NCBI RefSeq assembly: GCF_012222305.1
Contig: NZ_CP035730.1
Location: 2,135,501-2,199,500, forward strand
Direction of reading: 5' to 3'
Source of the DNA: Sulfolobus sp. S-194
GTDB lineage: Archaea; Thermoproteota; Thermoprotei_A; Sulfolobales; Sulfolobaceae
Length of the DNA stretch: 64,000 nucleotides
Shown: in pieces, positions 1 to 7,264 of the stretch
Layout of the letters: every line of letters begins with the position of its first letter
Numbering within the stretch: position 1 is the stretch's first letter
Notes under the pieces: model-generated
Databases searched by the model: none
What the model was told of the DNA's origin: nothing
The model's input: the letters and a program-made list of their open reading frames with translations, nothing else
Program-made: the position numbers and the translations under genes

Positions 1-350
1 ATTAGTATTCTCCAAAATTCTTTTCCGTAATATTTGAAACCATCTATTATTATTCCATTATGCTTAGATATTGTATCCATCACACTCCCCTTATACCTCT
101 TCCTGAAATCAAATAGTATTTTTCCATTTTCTGAAAGAGAGAAAGAAACATAATCTATGAAAGTACTAGTTTTTCTAATCTTGCTAATAAGATCTTTATG
201 AGCTTTATCTAATATTATGATGGACCTTATATAATTTTTTTCCGTATCTACAGAAAAATTCAAAGTTTTAACAACGTAATCTCCTACAAGGCTCGTCCAA
301 CAATTTTCATGCTCAATTCCAAGAAGTATCTCTTGTAATTTGTCTTTCAT
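1..350 (-). CDS. Possible HTH_10/Bat-type regulator, N-terminal part (cut by window edge)
   Basis: The ATG lies at 350-348 and the frame stays open to the left edge, giving about 116 residues with no stop. The N-terminus reads MKDKLQEILLGIEHENCWTS, then a mixed alpha/beta stretch. A His-x2-Cys-Trp-Thr motif near residues 14-19 followed by a small sensor-like domain resembles the N-terminal half of crenarchaeal bacterio-opsin-activator (HTH_10) regulators. The DNA-binding C-terminus would lie outside the window, so this assignment is inference. It is transcribed divergently from the monooxygenase cluster, which fits a local regulator. A CAAGTTTCA half-site like that of the alcohol dehydrogenase operator directly follows the start codon on the + strand (351-359). 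Confidence 0.45.
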   Translation of the reverse strand, partial: MKDKLQEILLGIEHENCWTSLVGDYVVKTLNFSVDTEKNYIRSIIILDKAHKDLISKIRKTSTFIDYVSFSLSENGKILFDFRKRYKGSVMDTISKHNGIIIDGFKYYGKEFWRIL

Positions 351-584
351 CAAGTTTCACATGTTAATAATGAGTAATGATAATATTTAAACCTTATTAA
401 ATAACACATAAACTATAATGTTATTAAGTATATATTAACATTGGACTATACTATATAGATATAAAGAAAATAATGATACTTATTATATCTTATGTTAAAA
501 TTATCATAAAACTAATTGTGCTTTTCTTTTTAGTATATGAAGTTTTAAGTATATTTCCATTGTAGAGGTTAATAGGAGTTATGT

Positions 585-598
585 TCAAACTTGTTTGA
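585..598. promoter_or_regulatory. Palindromic operator, site 1 (upstream of alpha N-terminal gene)
   Basis: The sequence is TCAAAC-TT-GTTTGA, a perfect 6-bp inverted repeat with a 2-bp spacer. There are 37 bases between the site and the ATG at 636. The TATA box TTTTATTTATA (606-616) is centred near -26, so the palindrome sits just upstream of the BRE. That is the position expected for an archaeal activator. The identical 14-mer recurs at 1556-1569 with the same spacing. Confidence 0.75.
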
Positions 599-635
599 TA
601 CAAACTTTTATTTATAGTAAGAGAGAAACTATCTA

Positions 636-1442
636 ATGAAGCCTGTTCCTACAGAAGCTAGGTTACCTAGTAGAGATGAATATTATAATCTAGCTAATAG
701 ATTAGAGTGGACTCCTAAATACGTAAGCGAAGAAGAACTATTTCCAGTAGACATGACTGGAGTACCAAATCTACCTATTGACGTTTGGGCAGAATTATAT
801 GATGCACCATATAAGGTAACTTATAGAGAATACGTAAAGAACCAAAGAGATAAAGATCAAAGAGTTTTCGCTATTAGAGAAGCTGGCGTAAGAACCGAAT
901 TAGTCAAAAAATTAGATAAGACCTATCATCAGGGATCCTTCTGCTTCCATATAACAGCAGTTCCGATACCAGAATATACAGCAGCTATAGCAGAGGCTAG
1001 AATGGCTAGATTTGGCAAAGCCGGTGAATGGAGGAATTTAGCTACTTTTGGCTCCATGGACGAAGTAAGACATGCACAAGTGCAAATACTATTATCACAT
1101 GATAGTATATCAGTCAGTCCAAAGTTTGCATTTGCACATAAAATGTTTTGGGTTGATGGATGGTTACCAATAGCAGCTAGATCCTTCTTCGATGATACTA
1201 TTACTGCAACTTCAGCGATAGAGTTTGCATTGATGACTACATTCGCTTTTGAAACGGGCTTCACTAATCTACAATTTGTAGCTTATGCTGCAATGGCAAA
1301 CAAAGCTAATGATTTTGTATTTTCTTCGACAACGCAAAGCATACAGACTGATGAGTCAAGACATGCTCAAATAGGTCACCCAGTCTTAAAGAGCTTTGTA
1401 GATGTAACTAAAGTAGCTGAAGAAGTAAAGAAAAAGATATGA
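636..1442 (+). CDS. tmoA: Diiron monooxygenase alpha subunit, N-terminal part (toluene-4-monooxygenase type)
   Basis: Hydroxylase large subunit piece of a soluble diiron monooxygenase, which inserts one oxygen atom from O2 into a hydrocarbon. The 268 residues hold both E-x2-H motifs (DEVRH at 142-146, DESRH at 239-243) plus Glu113 and Glu206. All six iron ligands are thus present, each offset by nine from my recollection of toluene-4-monooxygenase numbering (E104, E134, H137, E197, E231, H234). The conserved Thr210, Asn211 and Gln237 are also there. The protein ends shortly after the second motif, whereas family members run to about 500 residues; the rest is in the next gene. It is followed by a T-rich terminator. 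The start is supported by a TATA box and operator at the right spacing. Confidence 0.9.
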   Translation: MKPVPTEARLPSRDEYYNLANRLEWTPKYVSEEELFPVDMTGVPNLPIDVWAELYDAPYKVTYREYVKNQRDKDQRVFAIREAGVRTELVKKLDKTYHQGSFCFHITAVPIPEYTAAIAEARMARFGKAGEWRNLATFGSMDEVRHAQVQILLSHDSISVSPKFAFAHKMFWVDGWLPIAARSFFDDTITATSAIEFALMTTFAFETGFTNLQFVAYAAMANKANDFVFSSTTQSIQTDESRHAQIGHPVLKSFVDVTKVAEEVKKKI

Positions 1443-1463
1443 TTTTTATTTTTCTTCTTTTTT
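1443..1463 (+). terminator. T-rich terminator after alpha N-terminal gene
   Basis: Runs of T (TTTTTATTTTTCTTCTTTTTT) directly follow the stop codon, the usual form of archaeal termination signal. With the separate promoter of the next gene, this suggests that the two alpha pieces are made from separate transcripts, at least in part. Confidence 0.5.
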
Positions 1464-1555
1464 ACGGAATTATATATTGTTTAGAATATTTTATTCTTTA
1501 AATAATTAAAATCATTTATGTCTGTATTCAAAATCTTTAAGTAAGATAAAACTCA

Positions 1556-1569
1556 TCAAACTTGTTTGA
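1556..1569. promoter_or_regulatory. Palindromic operator, site 2 (upstream of alpha C-terminal gene)
   Basis: The 14-mer TCAAACTTGTTTGA is identical to site 1, and 37 bases separate it from the ATG at 1607, exactly as at site 1. A TATA box TTTTTAAATAA lies at 1574-1584, centred near -26. The flanks of the two sites are otherwise different, so the spacing looks selected rather than a leftover of duplication. Confidence 0.75.
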
Positions 1570-1606
1570 ACCATTTTTAAATAAGCAAGAAAGCACATTA
1601 TTATTG

Positions 1607-2548
1607 ATGACTGAAACAGAGGGGATAGGTAGTTTAGGTCAAACAAAAGGGGAAGTGAAAGAAGCATTGTCAAATGTTGCTGATATGTTAATGAAACAAT
1701 ATAAAAATACAGTAGAATTCGCCGTAAAAATGAGAGAAAAAGGACCTGCATATAGAGAGGCTGGCGAATATTTAATAGCAAAGGGATTTTGGCTTTCTGT
1801 AAGATTAATAGGAGCTTTAACTGGTGTATCCATGGATTATCTTACACCACTAGATGCCAGAGTAATGTCGTATAAGGAATTTATGACAGAATGGGTTGGA
1901 GCACAGTTCAGAAGACTACTAGAAGATTATGGAATAAATCTACCGTGGTACTGGAAATGGTTTGAGTTAGAATTAGACTACTGGCATCACGACTTTATTA
2001 TTGGTTTATATACGTGGAGGAGAACTCTAAATGTTGCATTTAGAGGACCCACACCAGATGAAAGAAAATGGTTAAATGAAAAATACCCTAATTGGGAGAA
2101 ATTCTTCGGCAGAGTTTGGGATTTATATGTAAAGAAAATTATTGATGGTCAAATTCCATTACCATTGACAGCTGTTCACCTATGTAATGTTTGTCAGGTA
2201 CCTATACAAGCACCCACTAATGGAAAATATTTGAGGATATATCTAAGAGAGTATAAGGGTAAAATATATACACTTGATAGCCCTGCTTGTGTATGGATTT
2301 TTGAACAAGAGCCGGAAAGGTATGCTGGAAGAAGGACCTACACTCAGAGAGTTTTAGAAGGCATGATACAGTTTACAGAGGAAGCTTATAAAAATCCTAA
2401 AAGGTTATTAGAGGAGGTAATATGGAATATGGGACAAACTGAAGATGGTGAAGCTGGTTTAGATCCTACAGATGGTGCCTATGCCTTGTTGTATAAGGAA
2501 AAAGATCCTGATTTCTTTAACAGAATAAAGAAGTACACTGAAGGATGA
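1607..2548 (+). CDS. tmoA: Diiron monooxygenase alpha subunit, C-terminal part
   Basis: Completes the hydroxylase alpha subunit. From about residue 60 onward it matches the family region after the second iron motif: ALTGVSMDYLTPLDAR, then KEFMTEWVGAQF, PWYWKWF, a His-His pair in a helix, the P-x-ER-WL-EKYP-W motif, and the C-terminal CNVCQVP segment. The first roughly 60 residues are extra relative to bacterial alpha subunits and look helical. An upstream TTG (1562) is in frame, but it falls inside the operator; the ATG at 1607 has a TATA box at -26. Gamma follows four bases after the stop, so this gene leads the B-C-D-E operon. No frameshift repair would fuse the two pieces, because 164 bases with terminator and promoter separate them. 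Confidence 0.88.
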   Translation: MTETEGIGSLGQTKGEVKEALSNVADMLMKQYKNTVEFAVKMREKGPAYREAGEYLIAKGFWLSVRLIGALTGVSMDYLTPLDARVMSYKEFMTEWVGAQFRRLLEDYGINLPWYWKWFELELDYWHHDFIIGLYTWRRTLNVAFRGPTPDERKWLNEKYPNWEKFFGRVWDLYVKKIIDGQIPLPLTAVHLCNVCQVPIQAPTNGKYLRIYLREYKGKIYTLDSPACVWIFEQEPERYAGRRTYTQRVLEGMIQFTEEAYKNPKRLLEEVIWNMGQTEDGEAGLDPTDGAYALLYKEKDPDFFNRIKKYTEG

Positions 2549-2552
2549 GAAA

Positions 2553-2984
2553 ATGAGCATGGAAGCTGTACCAATAGTATTCGCTCCAGAAGAAGGTACA
2601 GTTTGGTTACCGGTGGTAATTCCTACGAATATTACAGTAAGAGAAGCCGTGGAAATGCTAAAAAGTTTAACAGCAAATGTGTTAGTATGGGACAAAGGTA
2701 AAGATTTAAGATTAGTCAATTATTTCACCGGACAAGTTTTGGACCCTGATGCAAAGGTTAATGATGTAATAAAGCCGTATGACGTCTTCTGGTTAGTATG
2801 GTGGCCTCCAAAAGAAGAATTCTGGAAACTAGAAAATCAGAATGATGAAATATTTAAGATAATAAGAGAGACAGAGGAGGCAATTAAGAATGCACCCAGA
2901 TCACCATCAGTATTATTCGCAGATGAGATAGAGAAATACAGTATAATTAAAAGATTAGAAAGAGAAGGTAAATTAAGGGTGTGA
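2553..2984 (+). CDS. tmoB: Monooxygenase gamma subunit, TmoB-like
   Basis: Small third subunit of the hydroxylase. The first 85 or so residues have the ubiquitin-like pattern of TmoB/TouB: hydrophobic strands around VWLPVVIP, then a helix (VREAVEMLKSL), then DPDAKVNDVIKPYDVFWLVW. It is 143 residues long, clearly longer than the roughly 85 of bacterial gamma subunits; the extra C-terminal 55 residues are charged and helical. The assignment rests on its position between alpha and the Rieske gene as well as on the pattern. The start is four bases after the alpha stop, so the genes are probably translationally coupled. Confidence 0.75.
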   Translation: MSMEAVPIVFAPEEGTVWLPVVIPTNITVREAVEMLKSLTANVLVWDKGKDLRLVNYFTGQVLDPDAKVNDVIKPYDVFWLVWWPPKEEFWKLENQNDEIFKIIRETEEAIKNAPRSPSVLFADEIEKYSIIKRLEREGKLRV

Positions 2985-2987
2985 GAA

Positions 2988-3392
2988 TTGACATATACTG
3001 GTGAATACGTAAAAATTTGTACATTAGACGATATATATGAAGGAGAGGCAAAACTATTCCAAGTTGGTAAATATGAGATTTTACTGGTAAATGTTAACGG
3101 AAAAATTAGAGCATATTATGCTAGGTGTGCTCATGCATTAGGTTTAATTGAGCCAGAAGGTTTTGATGGTGAAAAAACAATAACTTGCCCAGTTCATAGA
3201 TGGGAGTACGATGCACTTACAGGAGAGAGTATAAATCCCGAAGGGAGTTCGCTTTTTCCTTTTGATGTGAAAATTGAAGGGAATGATATTTTTGTTAAAG
3301 TTCCCTCCGTTCCCATATCCGATTTCAAGGTGAAAATGTTTGGTATATATAGGCAAAAGGGTGTTTTAAATGAGCTTGGATCTAACTCTTGA
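2988..3392 (+). CDS. tmoC: Rieske [2Fe-2S] ferredoxin, TmoC-like
   Basis: Electron carrier between the reductase and the diiron hydroxylase. It has a clear Rieske cluster-binding pair: Cys47-x-His49 and Cys67-x2-His70 (CAH and CPVH). At 134 residues it is slightly longer than bacterial TmoC (about 112), with an extended tail after the beta barrel. Translation starts at TTG 2988, three bases after the gamma stop; no ATG is available near the conserved N-terminus. The 3' end overlaps the effector gene by 23 bases. Confidence 0.9.
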   Translation: MTYTGEYVKICTLDDIYEGEAKLFQVGKYEILLVNVNGKIRAYYARCAHALGLIEPEGFDGEKTITCPVHRWEYDALTGESINPEGSSLFPFDVKIEGNDIFVKVPSVPISDFKVKMFGIYRQKGVLNELGSNS

Positions 3393-3717
3393 ATCAATTT
3401 TAAATAAATATCAAATAACAGATTTAAATAAATTACCAAAAAATATGGTAGGACCGGTGCTAATGAAAGATGAATTTAGTTATGGTATTATTGAAGCTAT
3501 AGCGATTGATAACCCTAAAACTTTTGTAGGAGTTATTGATAGAGGTTCCTACATGAGAGTAGTAGGAGATAAAGAACTTATACTAACTAAGAAAACTTTA
3601 GAAGATGTCGTAGAAAGGGAGATAAGATTTCCCGGAGAAGTTGAAGTTAGAATGAGTGCATATGCAGGTAAGATAATCGTCAGAGGAGAGTATATAAAAT
3701 GGTATTTAGAAATATGA
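3370..3717 (+). CDS. tmoD: Monooxygenase effector/coupling protein, TmoD-like
   Basis: Cofactor-less regulatory protein that binds the hydroxylase and couples electron transfer to oxygen activation. The signature of the TmoD/MmoB family is visible: NMVGPVLM near residue 25, EAIAIDNP, then R-x-YMRV, followed by ELILTKKTLED and a C-terminal beta hairpin. The length of 115 residues is normal. The start overlaps the Rieske gene, and beta begins 12 bases downstream. This is the core of the operon. Confidence 0.88.
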   Translation: MSLDLTLESILNKYQITDLNKLPKNMVGPVLMKDEFSYGIIEAIAIDNPKTFVGVIDRGSYMRVVGDKELILTKKTLEDVVEREIRFPGEVEVRMSAYAGKIIVRGEYIKWYLEI

Positions 3718-3729
3718 GGGGTAAGAAGA

Positions 3730-4863
3730 ATGGCTAAGTCAATTGAAGAATTAGAATGGTACAAAAGATATAAAGAATTGTTTGGTGCATTTAAGAGCGG
3801 TACAGAGGGAGATAGGTTCTTCAGAGATTATGAATATAGGGGGTATAAGAAGGTATGGAACACATGGCCTATGTTAGAGAAAAGACTAGGTAGGAAAAAG
3901 CCATCAGAATATCAAATAGTAACTTATGCATTATCCTACTGGGCTGATCCTAGATCCCCAACTTACATATATGATAAAGGACCATTTGAATTAGGTACAG
4001 ATCATATAACTCAGAAATGGTATAAGCACTTCAGAGACAATTCATCATTCGTAAAACCATTATTTGAGAAAGGACAATGGCATGATTATGAGGATCCATA
4101 TAAACTAACCTACTGGACCTATAATTCAATGGCTGATGATAATGAAACATATCTAGACAAGATTTACGAAGAAATCGTATCAACTAAATACGATTGGAAT
4201 TTAAGTGAAGAAGTTCTTGAAATGTATAAGAATGTATACGACCCATTAAGATATGTATGGCACATACTTCAAATGGAATCTATGTATTTAGCAAGTATGG
4301 CTCCGACGAGTTCAATATCAAACGTGTTTATATTTATGGGCATGGATCACATGAGAAGAGTACAGAGAACAGCGCAAAGAATTAAAATGCTTGATATAGT
4401 GTACCCTTCACTGGGAATAGGAAGTGAAGGAAGAAAGTTGTTCGAAGAGAGTCCAGTATTTCAACCTGCTAGAGAAGTTTTAGAGAAAATGTTAGCGACT
4501 TATGACGTTGGTGAAGCATTAGTGGCATATAATTTAGGTGTAAAGTTCGTACTTGATGAACTACTATTAAAGCATTTACCACAGTTTGCAAGTAAAATGG
4601 GCGACGAAATGATGAGACATATACATATGTCATTTTATAACGATACAATAAGACATAGGCACCAAACTGCTGAATTATTCAAATATGCATTTAGTAAAGA
4701 ACCGGGTTTAAAGGACGTTGTAAGAATGTGGTTAAAAGACTGGGAAGAAAAGGCGTTTAAAACTACAGAAGGGTTTAGAGAAGTATTTAAAGGAGAATAT
4801 GATAACGTTGTATCTCAAATAAAGAAAGTACATAAGGAGTACATAGAGGGAATAGAAATTTGA
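3730..4863 (+). CDS. tmoE: Diiron monooxygenase beta subunit, TmoE-like
   Basis: Structural ferritin-fold subunit of the hydroxylase; in this family it keeps the helix bundle but lacks the iron site. Recognisable features are the N-terminal WNTWPMLEKRLGRKKPSEYQ segment, the QMESMYLASMAPTSSISN helix and a C-terminal WLKDWEEKA segment. At 377 residues it is longer than bacterial TmoE (about 325). It overlaps the next gene by four bases. The order A-B-C-D-E is that of bacterial toluene-4-monooxygenase operons, but the reductase (F) is not adjacent. Confidence 0.88.
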   Translation: MAKSIEELEWYKRYKELFGAFKSGTEGDRFFRDYEYRGYKKVWNTWPMLEKRLGRKKPSEYQIVTYALSYWADPRSPTYIYDKGPFELGTDHITQKWYKHFRDNSSFVKPLFEKGQWHDYEDPYKLTYWTYNSMADDNETYLDKIYEEIVSTKYDWNLSEEVLEMYKNVYDPLRYVWHILQMESMYLASMAPTSSISNVFIFMGMDHMRRVQRTAQRIKMLDIVYPSLGIGSEGRKLFEESPVFQPAREVLEKMLATYDVGEALVAYNLGVKFVLDELLLKHLPQFASKMGDEMMRHIHMSFYNDTIRHRHQTAELFKYAFSKEPGLKDVVRMWLKDWEEKAFKTTEGFREVFKGEYDNVVSQIKKVHKEYIEGIEI

Positions 4864-5324
4864 AGGATAAAATAGTAGAGATTTTAAGAAATATCTACGA
4901 TCCTGAAATTCCTATAAATATTTATGATTTAGGATTAGTTAGAGAAATAAGAATAGAGGATAAGAAAATTTTTATAAGATTAATTTTTACTGCAAATAGA
5001 GGTTGTACATTGGCCGACTTAGTTGCTGTTCAAGTAAAATATAAGCTAATGAAAGCTTTCCCAGATTATACAGTAGAGGTAAAGAGTGACTTTAACGAAG
5101 AATGGGACATAAGTTATGCTACTTATGAAGGAAGATTAATGTTAGAAGAAATATATGGGAAAGAAGCTGTAGAAGCATTAATAAATAAGAAAAAGATTGA
5201 GGAGCTAATTACAGCTAACAATTTTCGAGTTCAAGATTTTAATCCCCAAGAATATATGAGGAGAATTGTAGAAGAAAGATATAATAATTTTAAACAGTGG
5301 TATGAAAAACATAAAATAATTTAA
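4860..5324 (+). CDS. DUF59/MIP18 family protein, PaaD/SufT-like
   Basis: Probable iron-sulfur or diiron maturation factor. The N-terminal domain has the family signature DPEIPINIYDLGLV at about residues 14-27 and a conserved Cys in a NRGCTLADL loop near residue 50. The last 60 residues are a charged helical extension not typical of the short MIP18 fold. It starts at TTG 4860, overlapping the beta stop, so it is co-translated with the monooxygenase. PaaD, in phenylacetyl-CoA epoxidase operons, is the nearest functional parallel. Its role here is inferred from family and position. Confidence 0.8.
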   Translation: MKDKIVEILRNIYDPEIPINIYDLGLVREIRIEDKKIFIRLIFTANRGCTLADLVAVQVKYKLMKAFPDYTVEVKSDFNEEWDISYATYEGRLMLEEIYGKEAVEALINKKKIEELITANNFRVQDFNPQEYMRRIVEERYNNFKQWYEKHKII

Positions 5325-5341
5325 ATATTTTTATTTCTTTT
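5325..5341 (+). terminator. T-rich terminator after the monooxygenase operon
   Basis: The stretch ATATTTTTATTTCTTTT immediately follows the stop of the DUF59 gene, a plausible archaeal termination signal for the operon. Confidence 0.4.
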
Positions 5342-5364
5342 ATACTAAATTCTTATTTCATAAG

Positions 5365-5493
5365 CATAGTGTCGTCATTTGTATATAATTTCATTAATTG
5401 AGGCTAATCTCTACCAAGAGAAGATACTAAGATAAAGTTATTGTATACCTTATTTTAATATAGAAATATAAATAGCTTAATGACTACACTATG
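5365..5493 (+). mobile_element. MITE, copy 1 (129 bp, with 9-bp target duplication)
   Basis: Non-autonomous element with terminal repeats CATAGTGTCGTCATT on the left and AATGACTACACTATG on the right. It is flanked by a perfect 9-bp direct repeat TTTCATAAG (5356-5364 and 5494-5502), a target-site duplication. There is no coding potential inside. It lies between the monooxygenase operon and the TPP-enzyme gene; its right end is 45 bases from that start codon, so it replaced the upstream sequence of that gene. Confidence 0.9.
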
Positions 5494-5538
5494 TTTCATA
5501 AGCAATCATTTTTTAAGAACACATAACATAAAGAAACT

Positions 5539-7158
5539 ATGAAAGGGGCAAAACTTTTACTTAACCTTCTTAAGGAGTATAACGTTACACATATCTTTGG
5601 TTTGCCTGGAGAAACATCATTACCGCTTTATGAAGAGTTAGAAAAGGAAATAACTCATGTATTAGTACGAGATGAAAGAAATTCTGTTTATATGGCTGAT
5701 GCTTATGCAAAGTTATCCTATAAACCTGGAATTGTAGAGGGGCCTAGTGTTGGGTCGGTATATATGTTACCCGGTGTAGCTGAAGCATATAAATCTTCAA
5801 CACCCATGATTGTAATAACTACTGATACATCATTATACGGAGAAAAAACAAATTATTTAACCTCATTAGATCAATCATCCTTATTTAAACCTATAACTAA
5901 GGAATCAATAACAGTATATGATATTGATGATCTACCCCACGCTGTAAGGAGAGCTTTCAGATTGGCAACTAGTGGTAAACCAGGCCCAATACATTTGAGG
6001 ATACCAAACAGTGTATTAGAAAGTGAAGCCAAAGAGATAAGTCTAAATGCACAAAAGGAGTTTTCTCACTTTCCTTCTCAAAGACCCTTAGCAGATTCCG
6101 AAATGATAGAAAAGGCTGCTGATTTAATTATTAATAGTAATTTTCCAGTAATCATATGCGGTCAAGGGGCCCTATATTCTATGGCCTGGGATGAAGTAAT
6201 CGAACTTGCTGAACTTTTAGGAATTCCAGTAGGCACTACCATAACTGGAAAAGGGTGTATGCCAGAAACGCATCCACTTTCCATAGGGGTTGTAGGAGGA
6301 AGAGGAGGTACTATATTTGCTAATCAGATTATAAAGAACTCAGATTTAGTGATACTGGTGGGAAGTAATACTGATTCAGCAAACACTTTCTTATGGAGAA
6401 TCCCGCCAATAGATAAAACAATTATCCATATAGATATAAGTGAGGAAGAAGTTGGAAATAATTATGATAGTTTAAATCTAATAGGCGATGCAAAAGTTAC
6501 TTTAAGAGCAATTATTGAAAGAATAAAACTAAAAGGATTTAAGAGAAAAAAGATAAGTTTAGAGAAAAAAGATCTAATAGAGATAGAGAAAAATAAGGAA
6601 GTAAACCATGTCCGATTTATTAAGGAACTTTGGAATATAACACCAGAAAATTCTATCTTTATCTCTGATCCTGGTATAGGTGCTCTTTACTTGGCAGGAT
6701 TTTATAAGGCAAAGAAATCTGGTAGATATTTTATCTTTAATTATGGTCTTGGTGGACTTGGTTATTCCATCCCCGCCTCTGTCGGTGCACATTTCGCTAG
6801 GCCAAATAGCTTAATATTTTCCCTATCTGGTGATGGAAGCTTTGGTTTTTCTGTAGGAGAATTAGAGACTATTAAGAGGCTTAATGTTAATGTAGTAATT
6901 CTTTTATTTAATAATAGTAGTTTTGGCTGGATAAGGGGAGAAATGAAGAAGAGGGGAAAGATTATTGAAACTGACTTCTTAAGCCTAGATTACATGAAAA
7001 TAGGTGAAGGTTTCGGATTAAGCACATATAAAATTAGTAACGATAATGAAATTTCGGAAACGCTAAAAGATGCTATTAAAAATACTCCAGCATTAGTTGA
7101 AATTGTAATTGAATCAGAAGATAAGATGATCCCTCCTGTAACCCCTTGGAAGTATTAA
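5539..7158 (+). CDS. Thiamine-diphosphate enzyme, acetolactate synthase/benzoylformate decarboxylase family
   Basis: Forms or breaks C-C bonds next to a carbonyl with TPP; the substrate is unknown. Order of domains: PYR domain with the catalytic Glu in RDERNS near residue 47, central nucleotide-like domain with GKG near residue 235, and PP domain with the TPP/Mg motif GDGSFGFS followed by NNSSFGW near 430-457. The 539 residues are normal for the family. No regulatory subunit lies next to it, and it lacks the regulon palindrome, so its link to the monooxygenase is positional only. Alternatives are acetolactate synthase, a 2-oxoacid decarboxylase, or a 2-hydroxyacyl lyase. Confidence 0.85.
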   Translation: MKGAKLLLNLLKEYNVTHIFGLPGETSLPLYEELEKEITHVLVRDERNSVYMADAYAKLSYKPGIVEGPSVGSVYMLPGVAEAYKSSTPMIVITTDTSLYGEKTNYLTSLDQSSLFKPITKESITVYDIDDLPHAVRRAFRLATSGKPGPIHLRIPNSVLESEAKEISLNAQKEFSHFPSQRPLADSEMIEKAADLIINSNFPVIICGQGALYSMAWDEVIELAELLGIPVGTTITGKGCMPETHPLSIGVVGGRGGTIFANQIIKNSDLVILVGSNTDSANTFLWRIPPIDKTIIHIDISEEEVGNNYDSLNLIGDAKVTLRAIIERIKLKGFKRKKISLEKKDLIEIEKNKEVNHVRFIKELWNITPENSIFISDPGIGALYLAGFYKAKKSGRYFIFNYGLGGLGYSIPASVGAHFARPNSLIFSLSGDGSFGFSVGELETIKRLNVNVVILLFNNSSFGWIRGEMKKRGKIIETDFLSLDYMKIGEGFGLSTYKISNDNEISETLKDAIKNTPALVEIVIESEDKMIPPVTPWKY

Positions 7159-7214
7159 GAAAATATTCTGCAAGGCTAATACTTAAAGGAATATTTATAC
7201 AATTTAGCTTTTAC

Positions 7215-7228
7215 TCAAACTTGTAGTA
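7215..7228. promoter_or_regulatory. Palindromic operator, site 3 (reductase promoter)
   Basis: TCAAAC-TT-GTAGTA: the left arm and spacer are identical to sites 1 and 2, while the right arm matches 3 of 6. There are 36 bases between the site and the ATG at 7265, with a TATA-like TTTATA at 7235-7240. The equal spacing makes it a credible weaker copy. Confidence 0.55.
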
Positions 7229-7264
7229 GAAAGATTTATAGTTAGATCTTAAAAATTATAAAAC

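Noticed and set aside
346-359. Fifth copy of the regulon palindrome at the start codon of the left-edge gene
   Set aside because: Only 10 of 14 positions match, the left arm is mostly lost, and the position overlaps the start codon. Kept only as a half-site remark.
929-1264. Long open frames antisense to the alpha gene and to many other genes
   Set aside because: They mirror the codon structure of real genes on the other strand and have no own motifs or promoters.
1562-1606. Earlier TTG start for the alpha C-terminal gene
   Set aside because: It would place the start codon inside the operator and upstream of the TATA box; the ATG at 1607 has correct promoter spacing.
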